A stretch of DNA of 64,000 nucleotides, from positions 8,088,890 through 8,152,889 of the forward strand of contig NC_034014.1 in assembly GCF_000346465.2 (NCBI RefSeq), in the 5' to 3' direction. The position numbers were made by a program, and so were the translations under genes. Numbering within the stretch: position 1 is the first letter of the stretch; every line of letters starts with the position of its first letter. Shown here in pieces: positions 1-12,661 of this stretch. The notes under the pieces are model-generated. The model was not told the DNA's origin, made no database searches, and was given only the letters and a program-made list of their open reading frames with translations. This stretch comes from Prunus persica (lineage: Eukaryota; Streptophyta; Magnoliopsida; Rosales; Rosaceae).

Positions 1-1794
1 TTTATGAGACTTTTTATTGATGCTTTTATCACTCTTCTCTGAATATGATCTTTAAGGCATTCTCGAGTGCCTGTTTATAAGCAAAAATATGATGGCATAT
101 CCGTGAAAATCACAATAATAAGAAGGAAAGTTGAATTCTATCTGATTTTCAGGTCAAAAGTTACATGCAATTTGCAAAGTTATTGCACACACCACCCCCT
201 CTCATGCCATAGCTTCACTTTGCATCAAGTGATTCCATTTGTTTCTCATCGTGGAGCATCCACATTTATATTACAACAATTAGTTTATTTTTCTTGTGGT
301 CTAGTAAGTGTGAAAATGAGGGCCAATTTGTTGCTAATTTGATACTCTGCATATCCTTTTTATTCTTTTCATGCATTGCCGCATGCATTGACTATGTGGT
401 TAGGTGGAATTGTAAGCACTAATACTTTAGATGATGTCTCATTTTCTTGCCATAGAGGTGACAAAGAGTACAATCTCAACCTCACCTGCTCGTTTTAAAA
501 TACTGGTTGCTGTGTTCTCAGGTTAGTGGCTTAATGCAGCAAATTTCATTCATGTTGGCTTCTGATTTGGGGCTCGACCAACCTGCAAATTTGAATATCA
601 TTCAATGATAAACTCATAGAAAAATGGATGAACATTCAACACGCAAAGAAAAAGGTCATGCGTCCTGCATCAAGTATTATTTCATTAAAATGATGTTGAA
701 ATTTTTAGAGCATATTTGAAACTGTTTTTTAAATGAGTTTTTCACACATAAAACACTTATGATTTTGTTTGACAAAAAAGTCAAAGTTTTTTTTCTAGGT
801 CATAAAAACGTTTTCTAATACTTCTCCAAGACGCACTTCCAAGTACTTTTTTTAATAAGCAATTTGATTTTTTTAAAAAATTTCGACGTGCTTCTAATAA
901 AAGCGCATCTAGAAAACATACTTATAAACAGTAAATTTAAGTTTTAGCGCATCTAGAAAAAGCACTTATGAACAAAATTATTTCATACATAAAGCAGTTC
1001 AGTTCCTGACCATCGCTTCCAATAGGTAGGTACCGAAGTTTTTCATTTTTATGAAATTTCTTTTCACTTTCCTCCTCCTATTCTCTCCTATCCCTTTCCT
1101 TCATCCCCATTTTTCTGTTCCCTCAAAACCATGGCATTATCAATGCCAATAAAATAAAATCCTCAAAATAAATAACAAAAATATCATCATTTTAATTCTT
1201 AAAATTGCTGAAGATAATAAAAATAAAAAAGTAGATGAGTGGGGGAAATAAATGCATAAATAGAAATGTTTTGTTTTTATGTAAAGCTTAGACTAAATTA
1301 AATACAGTGTTTGACAGTTCCAATTGATTGATAATAATAGGGCAATGCAATTCAATGCCCTCCACGCCATGTCTTGGGGATTATTAATTCTTTAATTTGA
1401 CAGGTTTGGACCACATTGTTTGTGATAAGCATGAATTAATGTACGGGTTTAAGAACATTACAAATTATTAGGCCAAGTGGATTATTCCAAAATGATAAAA
1501 GCACAATCATTCTGTCTTGTAGCATCAGTGCATACGTGCATATAACGGAGGAGCGCTAACTATCTTCTCTTATACGTTTTTCATTCATTTTATACCACGT
1601 GTATTCTACTTATATATATATTCTATGTATTTAATGCAAAGTACAAATATTTTCCTTGTAAAGAAGATATATATTTTTTTGAATGCATTAAATACATAAA
1701 TTTATATGTGAATGGAATACATATGGCAAAGTACAAATATTTTCCTTGGTTTTGTAGTGACAAGTTCTACACACAAGCTCCTAAGAGGATCTCC
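1..1794. other. intergenic, no gene recognised
   Basis: No ORF resembles a known protein. The stretch is AT-rich. Around 890-970 the phrase gcgcatctagaaaa occurs twice, suggesting decayed repeat DNA. The first 600 bases could be the tail or an intron of a gene beyond the left edge, but no coding exon is recognisable. Confidence 0.5.
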
Positions 1795-2190
1795 AACAGC
1801 TTTCGAATTCTAAAATAGGTGAGCCATATCAGAAAAACTCTCTCCAACAGTCTCTTCAACCTCAGTCATCAAAGATGCAACCTCTTTGTCTCTCTTTAGG
1901 ACTTGTAAGTTGACTTTGACTCTTCAAACATTTAATTTTACTTTGGAAAAACAGAACCTACTTTGAAAATGTTAAAAACATACCGTTTTTCTTTTCATAT
2001 AATAAATACATAGACATTTTTCACATGTTTTTATATTTTTTATTCATTTCCATGATATTGCATTAATTGAATTGAAAAGTTTGTTGGAGCAAAAATTATT
2101 CAAGTAGCATATAAATATTTTCAAATTGCCACATAGGTCAACAAACTTCAATTTGAAAAGTTTAATTTACTACTACTGTTGGAGGTACTC
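1795..2190. mobile_element. Tourist-like MITE (PIF/Harbinger type)
   Basis: The left end reads GAGGATCTCCAACAG and the right end, reverse-complemented, reads GAGTACCTCCAACAG, giving imperfect terminal inverted repeats. Both ends are flanked by TAA (1792-1794 and 2191-2193), the 3-bp target duplication typical of PIF/Harbinger elements. The 396-bp body is AT-rich and has no coding capacity. Family assignment is inferred from ends and target site only. Confidence 0.6.
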
Positions 2191-3727
2191 TAATATATCG
2201 TATCAAAGTCATGTTTCACCACACAATTAGACCAGATTTCACTCAGATCTTTCAGCCTTAATTTTTTTTTTAAAATGAGTTTATTGAGGGAAATTACTTT
2301 AACAAAACACAAACTGGTATCATATCAATAGCATAGTTTCATAGCTATAGAACATTAAAAAATTTCAACATAAAAAAAAAAGGAGTGTTTTACCAGATGT
2401 GTGAGAATAAGTTTGTGAAAAGTTAATATTACCACAGAGAGAGTAGACCTAGAATACTTTAAAACAAAATCTAGACTTCAACGCCTTTTTGATTATCAAT
2501 ATAAAACACACATTCCAACCAGGACAAAAAAAAACTGTTGATGCTGAAGAGTTTGAAAGGAGATAGTAAGTCATCGTAGATTATTTGACAATATTACATT
2601 GTTGTCTGTGTCTACATCCAACTCTTTTAATAATTTTGATGTAGAAACCAAGTTGGGATTTAGAAAAACTAGGGGAAAATTATTGTTGCTTATACTCGAT
2701 AGTCCGGAAGACATAAATAATTGGAGTTTAATTAATCAACTATAATTAATTAATGATTCTTAACTCATTTGTTAGGTGAAATATTGTCTACTCTTATCAC
2801 CATCGTCAGGGTAAACTCACAACCTCGAGCCGAAAGAATTTACACGTGGCACCCAATTCTCAGTATAAATTTTTTAGGAAATTACAAATTGCACATCAAC
2901 AAAGACTTTATTGATAATAGGACTCGAATGCTGATGAAAACTACACACAATACAAGGACTTTACCAACTAAACCAACTCTCGTTGGCTGTCATTTGTTAT
3001 ATCTCCATAAAAGAAAGAACAAAACTCCATTTACCATATCCTGAAAATTAACCATTCAAAGTTGAAAAGCCATATCACTCTCACTCTTTCTGAAATCTGT
3101 GAGACGATCCTTGGCTTTCACATGAGGTAAAACCCGTACACAAATATAAAATAAAACAATACAAACAAAGCAAAAGCCAAGCAAAATAATCGAAAAGCAG
3201 CAAAAGCCAGAGAGAGAGAGAGAGAGAGAGTCGCATTGAAGCAACAAGCAGCCACTATTTCTCTGGTAATAAATTTCGGTTTCTTTTTTCTTTTTGAAGC
3301 TTTTTCTCAGACACATAAATAGACAGAGTCGTAAATACAAACACATACTGCACAGCGTGTGTGCATTCTGCAATGCAATAAATGCGGGCGTCCACTTCCT
3401 CCGATGCTTCATCAGCTTCCTCTCTTTGTTTCTCTCTGTCTCTGTTTTTTTGTCTCCTTGTCTCGCCCTCTTAACAAGTTCAAATTTTTTTTTGACTGGT
3501 TTCAAAGATTCCAACTCTCCAACTCTCTCAGACTGAATCTCTGATCCGGTTTTCTCCACCATTTTAAAAACCCACAAATCTTCTGCGGGTTTCACACTGA
3601 TCTGAGCGGCAGAGCCGCCATTGAAGCTCCGAGAACTTTGTTTACTAGGTTTTGGTGAGAACCCAGAACCTAAAGAGCTTTCAACTTGCTAGAAAACTGT
3701 GGAACTGAGCTGAAAACAAAGGAAGCA
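2191..3727. other. intergenic and SOSEKI promoter / 5' leader
   Basis: No coding region is recognised. The last few hundred bases before the SOSEKI start are rich in pyrimidine runs and are probably promoter and 5' untranslated leader. The ORFs visible on either strand here are low-complexity (Ser/Leu/Phe- or Lys-rich) and unlike any known family. Confidence 0.5.
3209..3230. repeat. (AG)n microsatellite
   Basis: An uninterrupted run of eleven AG units, about 500 bp upstream of the SOSEKI start codon. GA/CT microsatellites are common near plant promoters. Confidence 0.9.
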
Positions 3728-6700
3728 ATGGAGGGTAGGATGAAGAAGTACTCACAAGTGAGTCCTGAGAGGGCTAAAGTGTGGACTGAGAAGTCGCCGA
3801 AATACCATCAGAATCGCAAAGTCCCTGTGGTTTACTATCTCTCTCGAAATCGACAGCTTGAACACCCTCATTTCATGGAGGTTCCTGTAACCTCTCCTCA
3901 AGGGCTCTACCTCAGAGGTATTCAAAATTCAACTAACAAATAGCATCAATTTCTGGGGATTTTCTAGTGGGTATTTTGTTTTTTTGAATTTTGAGGATTT
4001 ATTTGTTTATTTGTTTATTTTTTATTTTTGGTGCAGATGTGATTAATAGGCTTAATGCTCTGAGGGGCAGAGGCATGGCTTCCATGTATTCATGGTCTTC
4101 TAAGAGGTGAATTTCTACTCCTTTTTCAGCCCAAATTTTAGAAATGGTCGATTTTTAAGACAGTGTTTAAGTGTGGGGTTTGTTTGTCTGAATGAGTACA
4201 GAAGCTATAAGAATGGGTTCGTTTGGCATGATCTCTCTGAAGATGATCTGATTCTTCCGGCCCATGGAAATGAATACGTCCTCAAAGGTTCTGAGCTCTT
4301 TGAAGAATCTAATTCAGGTAAAAGGGGTAGAAGATTCATTTTCTCATTGTTTGGTTGCTAGCAATTGAAGTTAGTAATTCTAAAATTCCATATATTTTTT
4401 GCACCAGATAATAGAAATTGCTTATTGACCAAAATTTTCCATTCCATGGTAAATAAATTAAACATCCTAAATCTAGATGCTTACTTTTTTCATGACAGAT
4501 CGTTTTAGCCCCGTGGCAAATATAAAAATCCAGAACTTGAAACAACTACCAGAGCCAGCATCTTCTAGAAGCCAAGATGATTCTTCATCCTCTTCGAGTT
4601 TGAATGGAAAGGAAACAAAGCATTCTCAAGAAGATGAGCTCTCTCCTCCAGTTCAACGTCCTGAAGGCTCTTCCAGTGCGTCTCCTGAGTCTACAGTTGG
4701 AAAGAATTCTTCTTGGGGGGGTTCTCTGAGCTTGACAGAGTACAAGGTTTACAAGAGTGACGGTTTAGCTGATGCTTCTACGCAGACTGAAGAAAATGTG
4801 AACAAACCTAAAGCTCAAGAAACATGTACAAGGGGTGTTTCCACTGATGATGGGTCATTAGAACCTGATAGTAGTTATTACCAAAACAGAGTTCCATGTG
4901 AGAAAGAGAACTCTGAGATTTGCAGTGATTCAGTTTCTCCTCCTCCATCTTCCTCTAGTGCATCTTCATCGGGTGGGAAGACTGAAACTCTGGAATCACT
5001 TATTAGGGCTGATGCTAGTAAAATTAACAGTTTTAGAATTCTTGAAGAGGAAGACATTCGAATGACAAACTATCCAAGGGCCAAGGCTACTAATGTACTT
5101 ATGCAACTCATCTCATGTGGGTCAATATCAGTGAAGGATCACCGTTTTGGTCTTATTCCAACATACAAGCCCAGGTTTTCCCATTCCAAATTTCACTCCC
5201 CATTATTCTCCACTAAGGTAATGTTGGGAGAGCTAGACTGCCTATCAGACAATCCAAGGCTAAGGGGTTCGAGATTGGAAGAGAAAGAATATTTTAGTGG
5301 GAGCTTGATTGAGACTAAAATGCTCAAGGACGAAGATGGATGCTCAACTCTAAAGCGATCATCTTCATACAATGCTGACAGGTTTGCCTAGTCCCTGAAC
5401 TTTTCTTTCAGTTCTTTTAGGCACTTTTTGTCTTATGATACAAGTATTTTAGGGTAATCTCTTACCACTTGATAGTAAGGTCGGACCAAAATCAGTCAAA
5501 AGCATACGTAAGATGATGATAATGTGAAGTGCAGGGGTGTTTATTTGAAAATTTTCACGTATGCAGTTTCCCTAGATGGTTAAACCCAGGGATTCTACCA
5601 GAGTTTTGACTTCTTAGCTACCTTGAAGAACTAAGATGTTTCTTAATTCTTAAATCAGATTAATCAGTTATAGAATTTGAATGATGCTTTAACATAGACC
5701 GCCCCTCCTAGGATAAGTTGAACAACTTGAGCTTGGGCCCCTTGGATGCTTCTTCATTCCTGGTGACTGCAAGCACATTTTGAAGTCAAAAGTTTAGCAA
5801 AAGTTTGGTTGCTTAGCAAACCTAGCTTGATCAAGACCATGATCAGTGCAATTAGGCTTCTGAACATCCAAGTTAGGTCGGTTTAAGCAGCTGGATACTA
5901 TTTCTCAAATCTCAATTTAGCTTGGTCTATTGTGGGCTTTGTATTTAATTACTCGTTTGGGTTTACTAGGGTAGAAAGGAATTCTTTTCTTTGTCAAATA
6001 AGGAATTTAGCTCTGGTAATTTAATAGATGTGTAGTTAGAAATAACTAGGATTATGAGGTAGTTGTCTGACTTTGTTGATAGAGATGCAACGGTGTCTTA
6101 TGAGAAACCAACGAGTATTGAAAGTGGAACTAGGATGATTTCAAGGCTCGGTTTAGAGAGAATTGGGTTTGGTGTGGGACTCATAATTTTTTGTAATCCT
6201 CTATGCTTAAGCAGATTTCCCCCCTTGTCTATGGATATCAGCAAGATTCTGCTGAGTCACATTAAATTTTGTGGTCTCTTATATGCGTGATCCATTTTAT
6301 CTGATCTTTGTAATGAACGTGCTTTGCTAAAAGTTAGCAAATCACAAAGCCTAAAACTGTTAGATCAGATGTTAGCATCACAGTGACAGTGAAATAGAGA
6401 ATTACATCAAATCATGAGAATTTGATTTGATCCCGAACAAGGAATGAAGCAGATTCACTTCTTTCTTTTAATAAGAGAAGCAGATTCATTTCTAATGCTA
6501 CTGAGAGCAAATTCAAGGGGTTACATGTACTAGGTTAGGTCCACCAAATTGCATCTCTGGGACTTTCCCCCAATTTGGATTGCTTTGTTGAGTATTCTGG
6601 AGTTTTTTCCATGAAGAATTATGGGGGTACTTATAAGACAGTTGCAACAAGTATGGTTCAAATGCTAAACTTATGAACTTGCAGGAGTTGTAGGAAGGCA

Positions 6701-7181
6701 GATTCAGTAGAGGACAAAGAGGACAAAGAGGATTCTACCTCAGGACGTTCAAAATGCATCCCAAGATCAATCAAGGCGTCACTCAATAAGCAACAACGAG
6801 GTGAATCTATGAGATCACCTATTTCTGACAAACCAAGGAACTCCTCAGATGGAGTTGATGGTGCACAAATCAATACCCACTGTGCATCCAATGGAGCTAG
6901 TAAAAGAATCACAGGGCCTTCATCTCTTAAAAAGCAATCAAACAGGTTAGATTCTTTTAGAGAAGAGAAGGAGAAGGTGATCAAAATCGAAGAAAGTTGA
7001 GTGTTGACTCCTCCCCATTTTCACATTGGTCAAATTTATTACTATAATCCTGTTTTTTCTTGTCTTGTCAATGTTGGTTGACATTTTGTTTGTTTTCCTC
7101 CTAAACAGGCTTGCTTCAGGAGCTCGGGTTATAATCCAATCGAGAACACCGTTCGATACTACCGCAGTTGGCAGCTCATAG
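3728..7181 (+). CDS. SOSEKI-family (DUF966) polarity protein
   Basis: Six exons join in frame: 3728-3917, 4037-4106, 4202-4317, 4499-5381, 6685-6945 and 7109-7181 (TAG), all with GT/AG junctions, giving about 530 residues. Residues 1-125 hold the DIX-like SOSEKI domain, recognisable from the [15 protein letters not shown] and [18 protein letters not shown] stretches. A second conserved block near the middle ([19 protein letters not shown]) is also typical of the family; the rest is Ser-rich and probably disordered. SOSEKI proteins polymerise through the DIX-like domain and localise to cell corners or edges, reading tissue axes in plants. An in-frame ATG at 3686 would add 14 residues, but the family usually starts at or near [11 protein letters not shown], so 3728 is preferred. 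No break is visible. The exact paralogue number cannot be told. Confidence 0.93.
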
Positions 7182-10100
7182 ACAGCAATGCTTAGTGATA
7201 AAGTAAATGGCTGACTTTCTGGTCGTTCGAATTTCAAATGATGTAAACTTGTTGGCGGGTTAAGGCAAAAAGAAATTTTTTTGTACATCTGAAAAGTAAA
7301 AAGAAAGGAGCAAATCACATAATTTGCAAAGGGGATGATGGGTTAGGTGTGGTCCTGGTGGGTGGACCTACTCCTGAGATATGGAGTTGGATTTTTGGGT
7401 CAGGTTGTTCAAATGGGGTTTTCCCTTTTTCTGCCCTGCTTTTATCTCAGAACAGTTCCTCTTACAGTATGGTTCTGCTATTAGCACCAAAGATTTATTT
7501 TAGGGTTTCAAATTTTTCTGAGGAAATCCCTTTTGGACTTGGATATCGGGATTCAACATCTCATAGGATTCCCTTGCCTTGTGGTAAAGTGGTTGACTCT
7601 CAAAGCCCGAAGGTGCTTTGGACTGTCATTTCTCAAAGCCGAAAAGGTCCTTTCAAAAGGTCAAAGCAGCTTACTTTGGGGTTTGGTGCATATAATAATG
7701 CCATTATTTTTCTAAATTACTATTTCTTGGCTATCTCTATAGCCTATGGTTGGTTTCCTTTCCTTTGTTTGGTGTCTCTCTTCTTTTAGGACAAAGTAGC
7801 AAGATGCAAATGGGGTATGGGTTGTAAAAAAAAAAGGTTCAAATCACATGTGAGATGACTTTGATTTTATGCTCAAAATTTTAGTCCTACAAGGATAGAA
7901 TAGAAGGAGCTGTGTGCGAATAAATGAGTTGTCTGGGGGAGCTTTTGCTTTGAAAAACTAGTGTATATGTTTTTCTTGCTTTTTTCAGGGCACAGGAAGC
8001 TTTGAAGACTGAGAATAATGTTTATTTAGTATAAATTTATAAAACATGAAATTTGGGCTTTGCTCAAAGCAAAAAGAAAGACAAGTTGGCCAGACATGCA
8101 TTAATAATAAAGTGACTGAGGCGTTGGTTGAAGGGTGGTGGAGTCTTGAGATTGAAGAGTATTGCGTTGCTTTTCCAATCATTCTTTGGGTCTTTTAATG
8201 TCTCAATATGCAGTCACTATCCGCAATGTGGGATGACGTGTTGGAACTTGTATTTATGCACTCTCTAAGTAGTCACTAGTTTAAAAAATGGAAATTTAGT
8301 TATATACTCAATTTTAGACATAGTCTTATAAAAAAGTTCTATATTATTTAAAAATTATAAACACATAAAAAAAAATTCAAAAATTGACAGCTATTAATTT
8401 TTTTAATTTAATAGTTGTTTTTTAGTTTATTTGTGTGTGTTAAATACCTATATTGTCCTTATACTATGGATTTAAGAGAAGAAAATCAGATTTGCCTAGA
8501 TCTGCTAAAAAAATCAAATATGCCAAAAAATTAAAAAATATATAACATCCGCATGATATATATTTGTATAGGAGAATTGCCTAGATCTGCTAACATCCGA
8601 ATATTTGTATAGGAGAATTTCTATTATATATATATATATATATATATCTCTTCTCGATCTCATTAACCACTAGTAGTTTATCTTTTAGCTACTGTCAAAG
8701 TTGACAATGGGTTTGCTTGGACAATCAGTGGAGTTTCCTTTGTATTTTTGCTCAGGTCTCTGTCGTCCTTGTTTTTTTCTTTACACTTGGTCTTGAACTG
8801 TTGTTGGCAGGTTCTGTCCGTTGACTTGACAAGGAGAACTGACAAAAAAAGAAAATTCATTGATTTTTTTTTCTTTCCTTTTCTGGACAAGGAGAATTGG
8901 TAGGGTGTTGGGATTGGTTGAAGATCATTCAAACACTAATTCCTAGCAATGAAATTCTTAATTTTCTTTTAATCGGGTTCCATTATGTTGCAATCATCCT
9001 TCTTATTTTTATGCTTTGATAATTGAGTAAATAAGAGGTTAATCAGAACATAAAATTCACAGACAATCAACTAGCTCTTGGTCTAGTGATACTTCTCTTC
9101 TCAATGTTAAAAGAACTCTAAGTTCGAAACCCCCAACTCCCATTGATTTAAAAAAACATCTCGGAAAAAATTGGAGCATAAAAATTACTACCCTTTGAAA
9201 TTTGGTAGGTATAACCAGAGGTAAAACTTAGTAATTAGCCTTCAAAAGTATTGAGCTGTCATGGCAAGAAGTGGGCCCACCAAACTGGACAAGTCCGAAG
9301 ACAAGACTTGCTTAAGCTGCTATTTGGGCAAGCTGACGTCATGTCGTCATATTGACGTTAGCGTGACGTCAGCGGCCAATTTAAATACCAAAAAAATTAA
9401 AGTGAAGAAACCATATCCTTGTAATTTTTCAAAATGGTAATCAAAACATACTTGAAGTGAAGAAATTAACCAACCATACAAGTAAAATTCACACAGATAC
9501 AACATTATCCTTCAAATTTGTAATGCAAAAGTATGGTTTGAAGTTAAGTAATGCCACGACAAGTGTTCTAACGAAAATATAAAAATGATGATTTGGCACT
9601 AATGGCACACTTGAGCGTGTGGAAAGACAAGATTAGCGATTAATTAATTTTCGTTTGAGCTTATGGAGGGCTAAGATTGGAGCAGGGAATGTGTTGGGGT
9701 TGTGTAATGCACGTACAACTAAATAATCGATTTAATTAACACCTAATACACTTGGTTGTATAAATAAATTCATAATTAGAAATAATATAAATAAGTAAGT
9801 ACTTCACTCACAGAGCCCCTACCGCGTTGATGCAACGTATATGCTTTTGGGATCAAAGCACATTCGATTCGTGTACTAGTTTTTGCTTAGCCCTCTCGTT
9901 CCAACCACACACGTACATAAACAAATAAAAAATGATTTCCTATATATACACAAAATCTAAGACATTATGTATGCAAAATAAAAGAAGGAGAAAATAATTA
10001 AATTTACTATAAAACACATTACACATAGCTTTTCTTTTTGCCTCCCTGGACTGAAAGGAAAGATAGGAAGTGGTAATCCAATTTCCATAAATTTAGTTTT

Positions 10101-10858
10101 GAAATTACTTAAGGAAAGAAATGCATTTCATCATCTATATTTTTTTTGGTTGACATTTCATGTATATATATATATGATATAATGCATATATTTCTGAAAT
10201 TTCATCTACGTAGTTATTTTGAAGAATTACGAGTATGCACACAATTAAATCGGGAAATTGTCCAATTTTAAGAGAAAATTTTTGGGTGGAGACTTTCCTG
10301 ATACGTGACGGATTGAAGATGATATTAGAAAATCAAATTCCTATCAAATCAAAATATGAAAAATCGGTTTTAGTGCAAAATACGATTTATGCTAAAAATG
10401 ATGGCTCATTAAGTCAATATATACTTCATACTAAAATCCCATAAAATCAAGTTTTCTTATTTAATGTGTAAGGAATAAAAGCCGCCAAAAATTATCTTGA
10501 GAAAATTGATTATTCCGAAAAACTATTTTTCGTACTTAATCAATTTTGCACCTCCGCTAAAAAATTTCTGGGTCCGCCACTACGAGCAGTGTCACTATCT
10601 TTAAAATTTGGTTTTGATGTTCAATCCCAATGTCAATAAACAAATCATCTCCAAAACTTCAGAACATAATATTTTTAGCTAGCTACCTCCCCCAGGAACA
10701 TTCGTTTCCAGGATATATATATATATATATATATACAGTGTACATATCTCAACGTTAACCTATATAAACTGAAATTACACTCACCCCATTGCTCACTTCC
10801 ATCTATATATATGTTTTGGTCACACCAAGACTAAGTTGGCCTCTCTACCCACCAAACA
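7182..10858. other. intergenic: SOSEKI 3' UTR, repeats, FIT copy 1 promoter
   Basis: The first several hundred bases are probably SOSEKI 3' UTR; the open frame at 7349-7789 has no recognisable domain. A TA microsatellite lies near 8628-8648. At 9250-9390 there is a fragment rich in GACGTC-type motifs resembling part of the Tourist MITE at 12149-12618. Another TA run lies near 10713-10733, and a TATA-like CTATATAAAC at about 10759 precedes FIT copy 1 by some 95 bp. Confidence 0.5.
9071..9160 (+). mobile_element. possible tRNA-derived SINE fragment
   Basis: A box-A-like stretch (TAGCTCTTGGTCTAGTGATAC) is followed about 35 bp later by a box-B-like AGTTCGAAACCCCC, then by an A-rich tail. This is the layout of a tRNA-derived SINE promoter. 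No target duplication could be identified, so boundaries are approximate. Confidence 0.4.
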
Positions 10859-11273
10859 ATGAATCCCATTGATGCTCTAGAAAACCCCGCCCTGCACGAC
10901 CCTAGCTTAGAGCTAGAGTTACATGATCTCATGGATGGTGCCAACTTTGATAAGTTTTTCAATCTAATCCGTGAGAAAGATCAAAACCCTGTCGTGGATC
11001 GTTTCGATTGTGATCATGATAATAATCACTTTATTACTAATGGCTGCTTAATTGATAACCAATTTGGTCCGACGACGTCACGACCCCTGGTGATATGTTT
11101 GGCTTTAATATTAATTCATTGCTCCCAAGTTTTGAAGGGGAAAAGAAAGAGGTTCCAGAAGAAGATATTAATGGTAGGGACGACTCTTCAGGAACAAGTA
11201 CGACAACTACAACTAAGAGGGGGAAGAACATGGACAAATCAAGAACTTTGATTTCTGAGCGAAAGAGGAGAGG

Positions 11274-11507
11274 ACTACAAAAAAAAAAAAAAAAGAAGGT
11301 AGAAATAGTTACCATTTTGTCATTAATTTTGGTGATTGTTGTGGGATTACTAAAGGCTTTAGTCACTAAAAAGAGCAAAAAAGGTGACTGAAAGCCTTTT
11401 TAGTCACCCAAAAAGTAAAAAAAGGTGACTAAAGTCTTTAATAATCCACACAACAGTCACCAAAATTAGTGACAAAATGGTGACTGTTGCCACTTTTTTT
11501 TGTAGTG
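11274..11507. mobile_element. foldback MITE with CACTA-like ends in FIT copy 1
   Basis: The right end reads ...TTTTTTGTAGTG, so its reverse complement starts CACTACAAAAAA; the left end reads ACTACAAAAAA. The two halves are inverted repeats of roughly 100 bp: gtcattaattttggtgatt on the left mirrors the right arm. AGG flanks both sides (11271-11273, 11508-11510), the 3-bp duplication expected of CACTA elements. It carries no transposase. The insertion separates the codons for the basic DNA-contact region from helix 1. Confidence 0.75.
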
Positions 11508-12108
11508 AGGAGTATGAAAGAGAAGCTCTATGCATTGTGAGCCTTGGTTCCGAGTATAACTAAGGTATGCCTTCGTATATGCTCGGGTAATATACATGTA
11601 TAAAAAAATATTTCTCTCGACAGACTGTCTGACAATTGTTAGGTTGAATCTAAACCTATTAATCGGGTTGGTTTGTGTTTGAATGCATTTACTATGCATA
11701 TGTTTATTTTTGATAGGTATACAGCATGATGAACCATATCATCATGACATTGTTCAGCTGTGAACTCCGTCAGGCTAGTATACATTATTAAATAATGCAG
11801 GTCCTTGTGAATTAATGTGCAGATGGATAAGGCATCCATTGTTGGGGATGCTTTGCAGTATGTGTAAGAGTTGTAAATGCATGCCAAGGAAGCTGAAGTC
11901 TGAGATTGCTGGGCTTGAAGCATCCTTTGGTTGGGCGACCTCAGAGATATCAAGGATATAATAATATTGGAAACAGTGGAAAGATTCGAATGGCAAACAC
12001 AAGCCTACTAGTTTCCAAGAAAATAATTCAGGTACACCCACCGTACACATTGATGCAGACATATTTACTATTTTCATACCATTTAAAATTTGAAACACCA
12101 TAGCAGAA

Positions 12109-12661
12109 GTGAGTTAAGCTAGTTGGTTAGGATAGTCCACCCTCCTTAGAGCATGTCCAGCGTTGCAGGCTTGCCCAGGTAGGAGGGGGCCTAGGCCTAG
12201 CTTTTGTCTCTAGCGCTCAAAGACAAGACCAGGCAATTGATGGGGGCCACAAGCCTGGGCAGGCTCAAAGGCAAATCTTGCCTGGGTTTGCTGACGTCGT
12301 TGATGACGTCAACAATTAAAAAAAATTTAAAAATTTTCAGAATTTTCAGAATTTTTTTTATATATAAATACCTAGTCCTATTTTTTACAATACCTAATCC
12401 TATTTTTTACGATACCTAGTCCTATTTTTTACTTCTCATGTTAAAATTAATTGTTTAAGTATAAAAAAATATAAAATAAATTAAAATGAATGGTAATTGT
12501 CGTTGCCCTTGCCATTTGGGGTGGAACTAAAAAAGGCAAGGCTGCCACTATTCACGTGAATAGTGGCAGCCCTTACCTTGCCTTTGCCTTGCCTTAGCCT
12601 TTTGGGGTGGACTTGCTCTTACACCCAAGTTTGAATCCCCTTCTTAGAAATTAGATCAATT
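12109..12661 (+). mobile_element. tRNA-derived SINE interrupted by a MITE
   Basis: CTAGTTGGTTAGGATAG at about 12119-12135 looks like a tRNA box A. After removing the MITE at 12149-12618, it continues into CACCCAAGTTTGAATCCCC at about 12622-12640, which looks like box B. The two halves are 40-60 bp apart without the insert, a typical SINE spacing. Outer boundaries are approximate and no target duplication was confirmed. Confidence 0.5.
12149..12618. mobile_element. Tourist-like MITE (PIF/Harbinger type)
   Basis: The ends GAGCATGTCCAGC and (reverse-complemented right end) GAGCAAGTCCACC form imperfect terminal inverted repeats. TTA flanks both sides (12146-12148 and 12619-12621). The 470-bp body has no coding potential and contains GC-richer arms (TTGCCTTTGCCTTGCC) around an AT-rich core. 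It sits inside a SINE within intron 2 of FIT copy 1. Confidence 0.75.

Noticed and set aside
67..342. 91-codon ORF near the left edge
   Set aside because: No family resemblance and no start or splice context.
3056..3595. 179-codon minus-strand ORF upstream of SOSEKI
   Set aside because: Low-complexity Lys/Ser/Leu composition including translation of the AG microsatellite; overlaps the probable promoter and leader.
7349..7789. 146-codon plus-strand ORF after SOSEKI
   Set aside because: No recognisable domain, hydrophobic and irregular; most simply 3' UTR or spacer.
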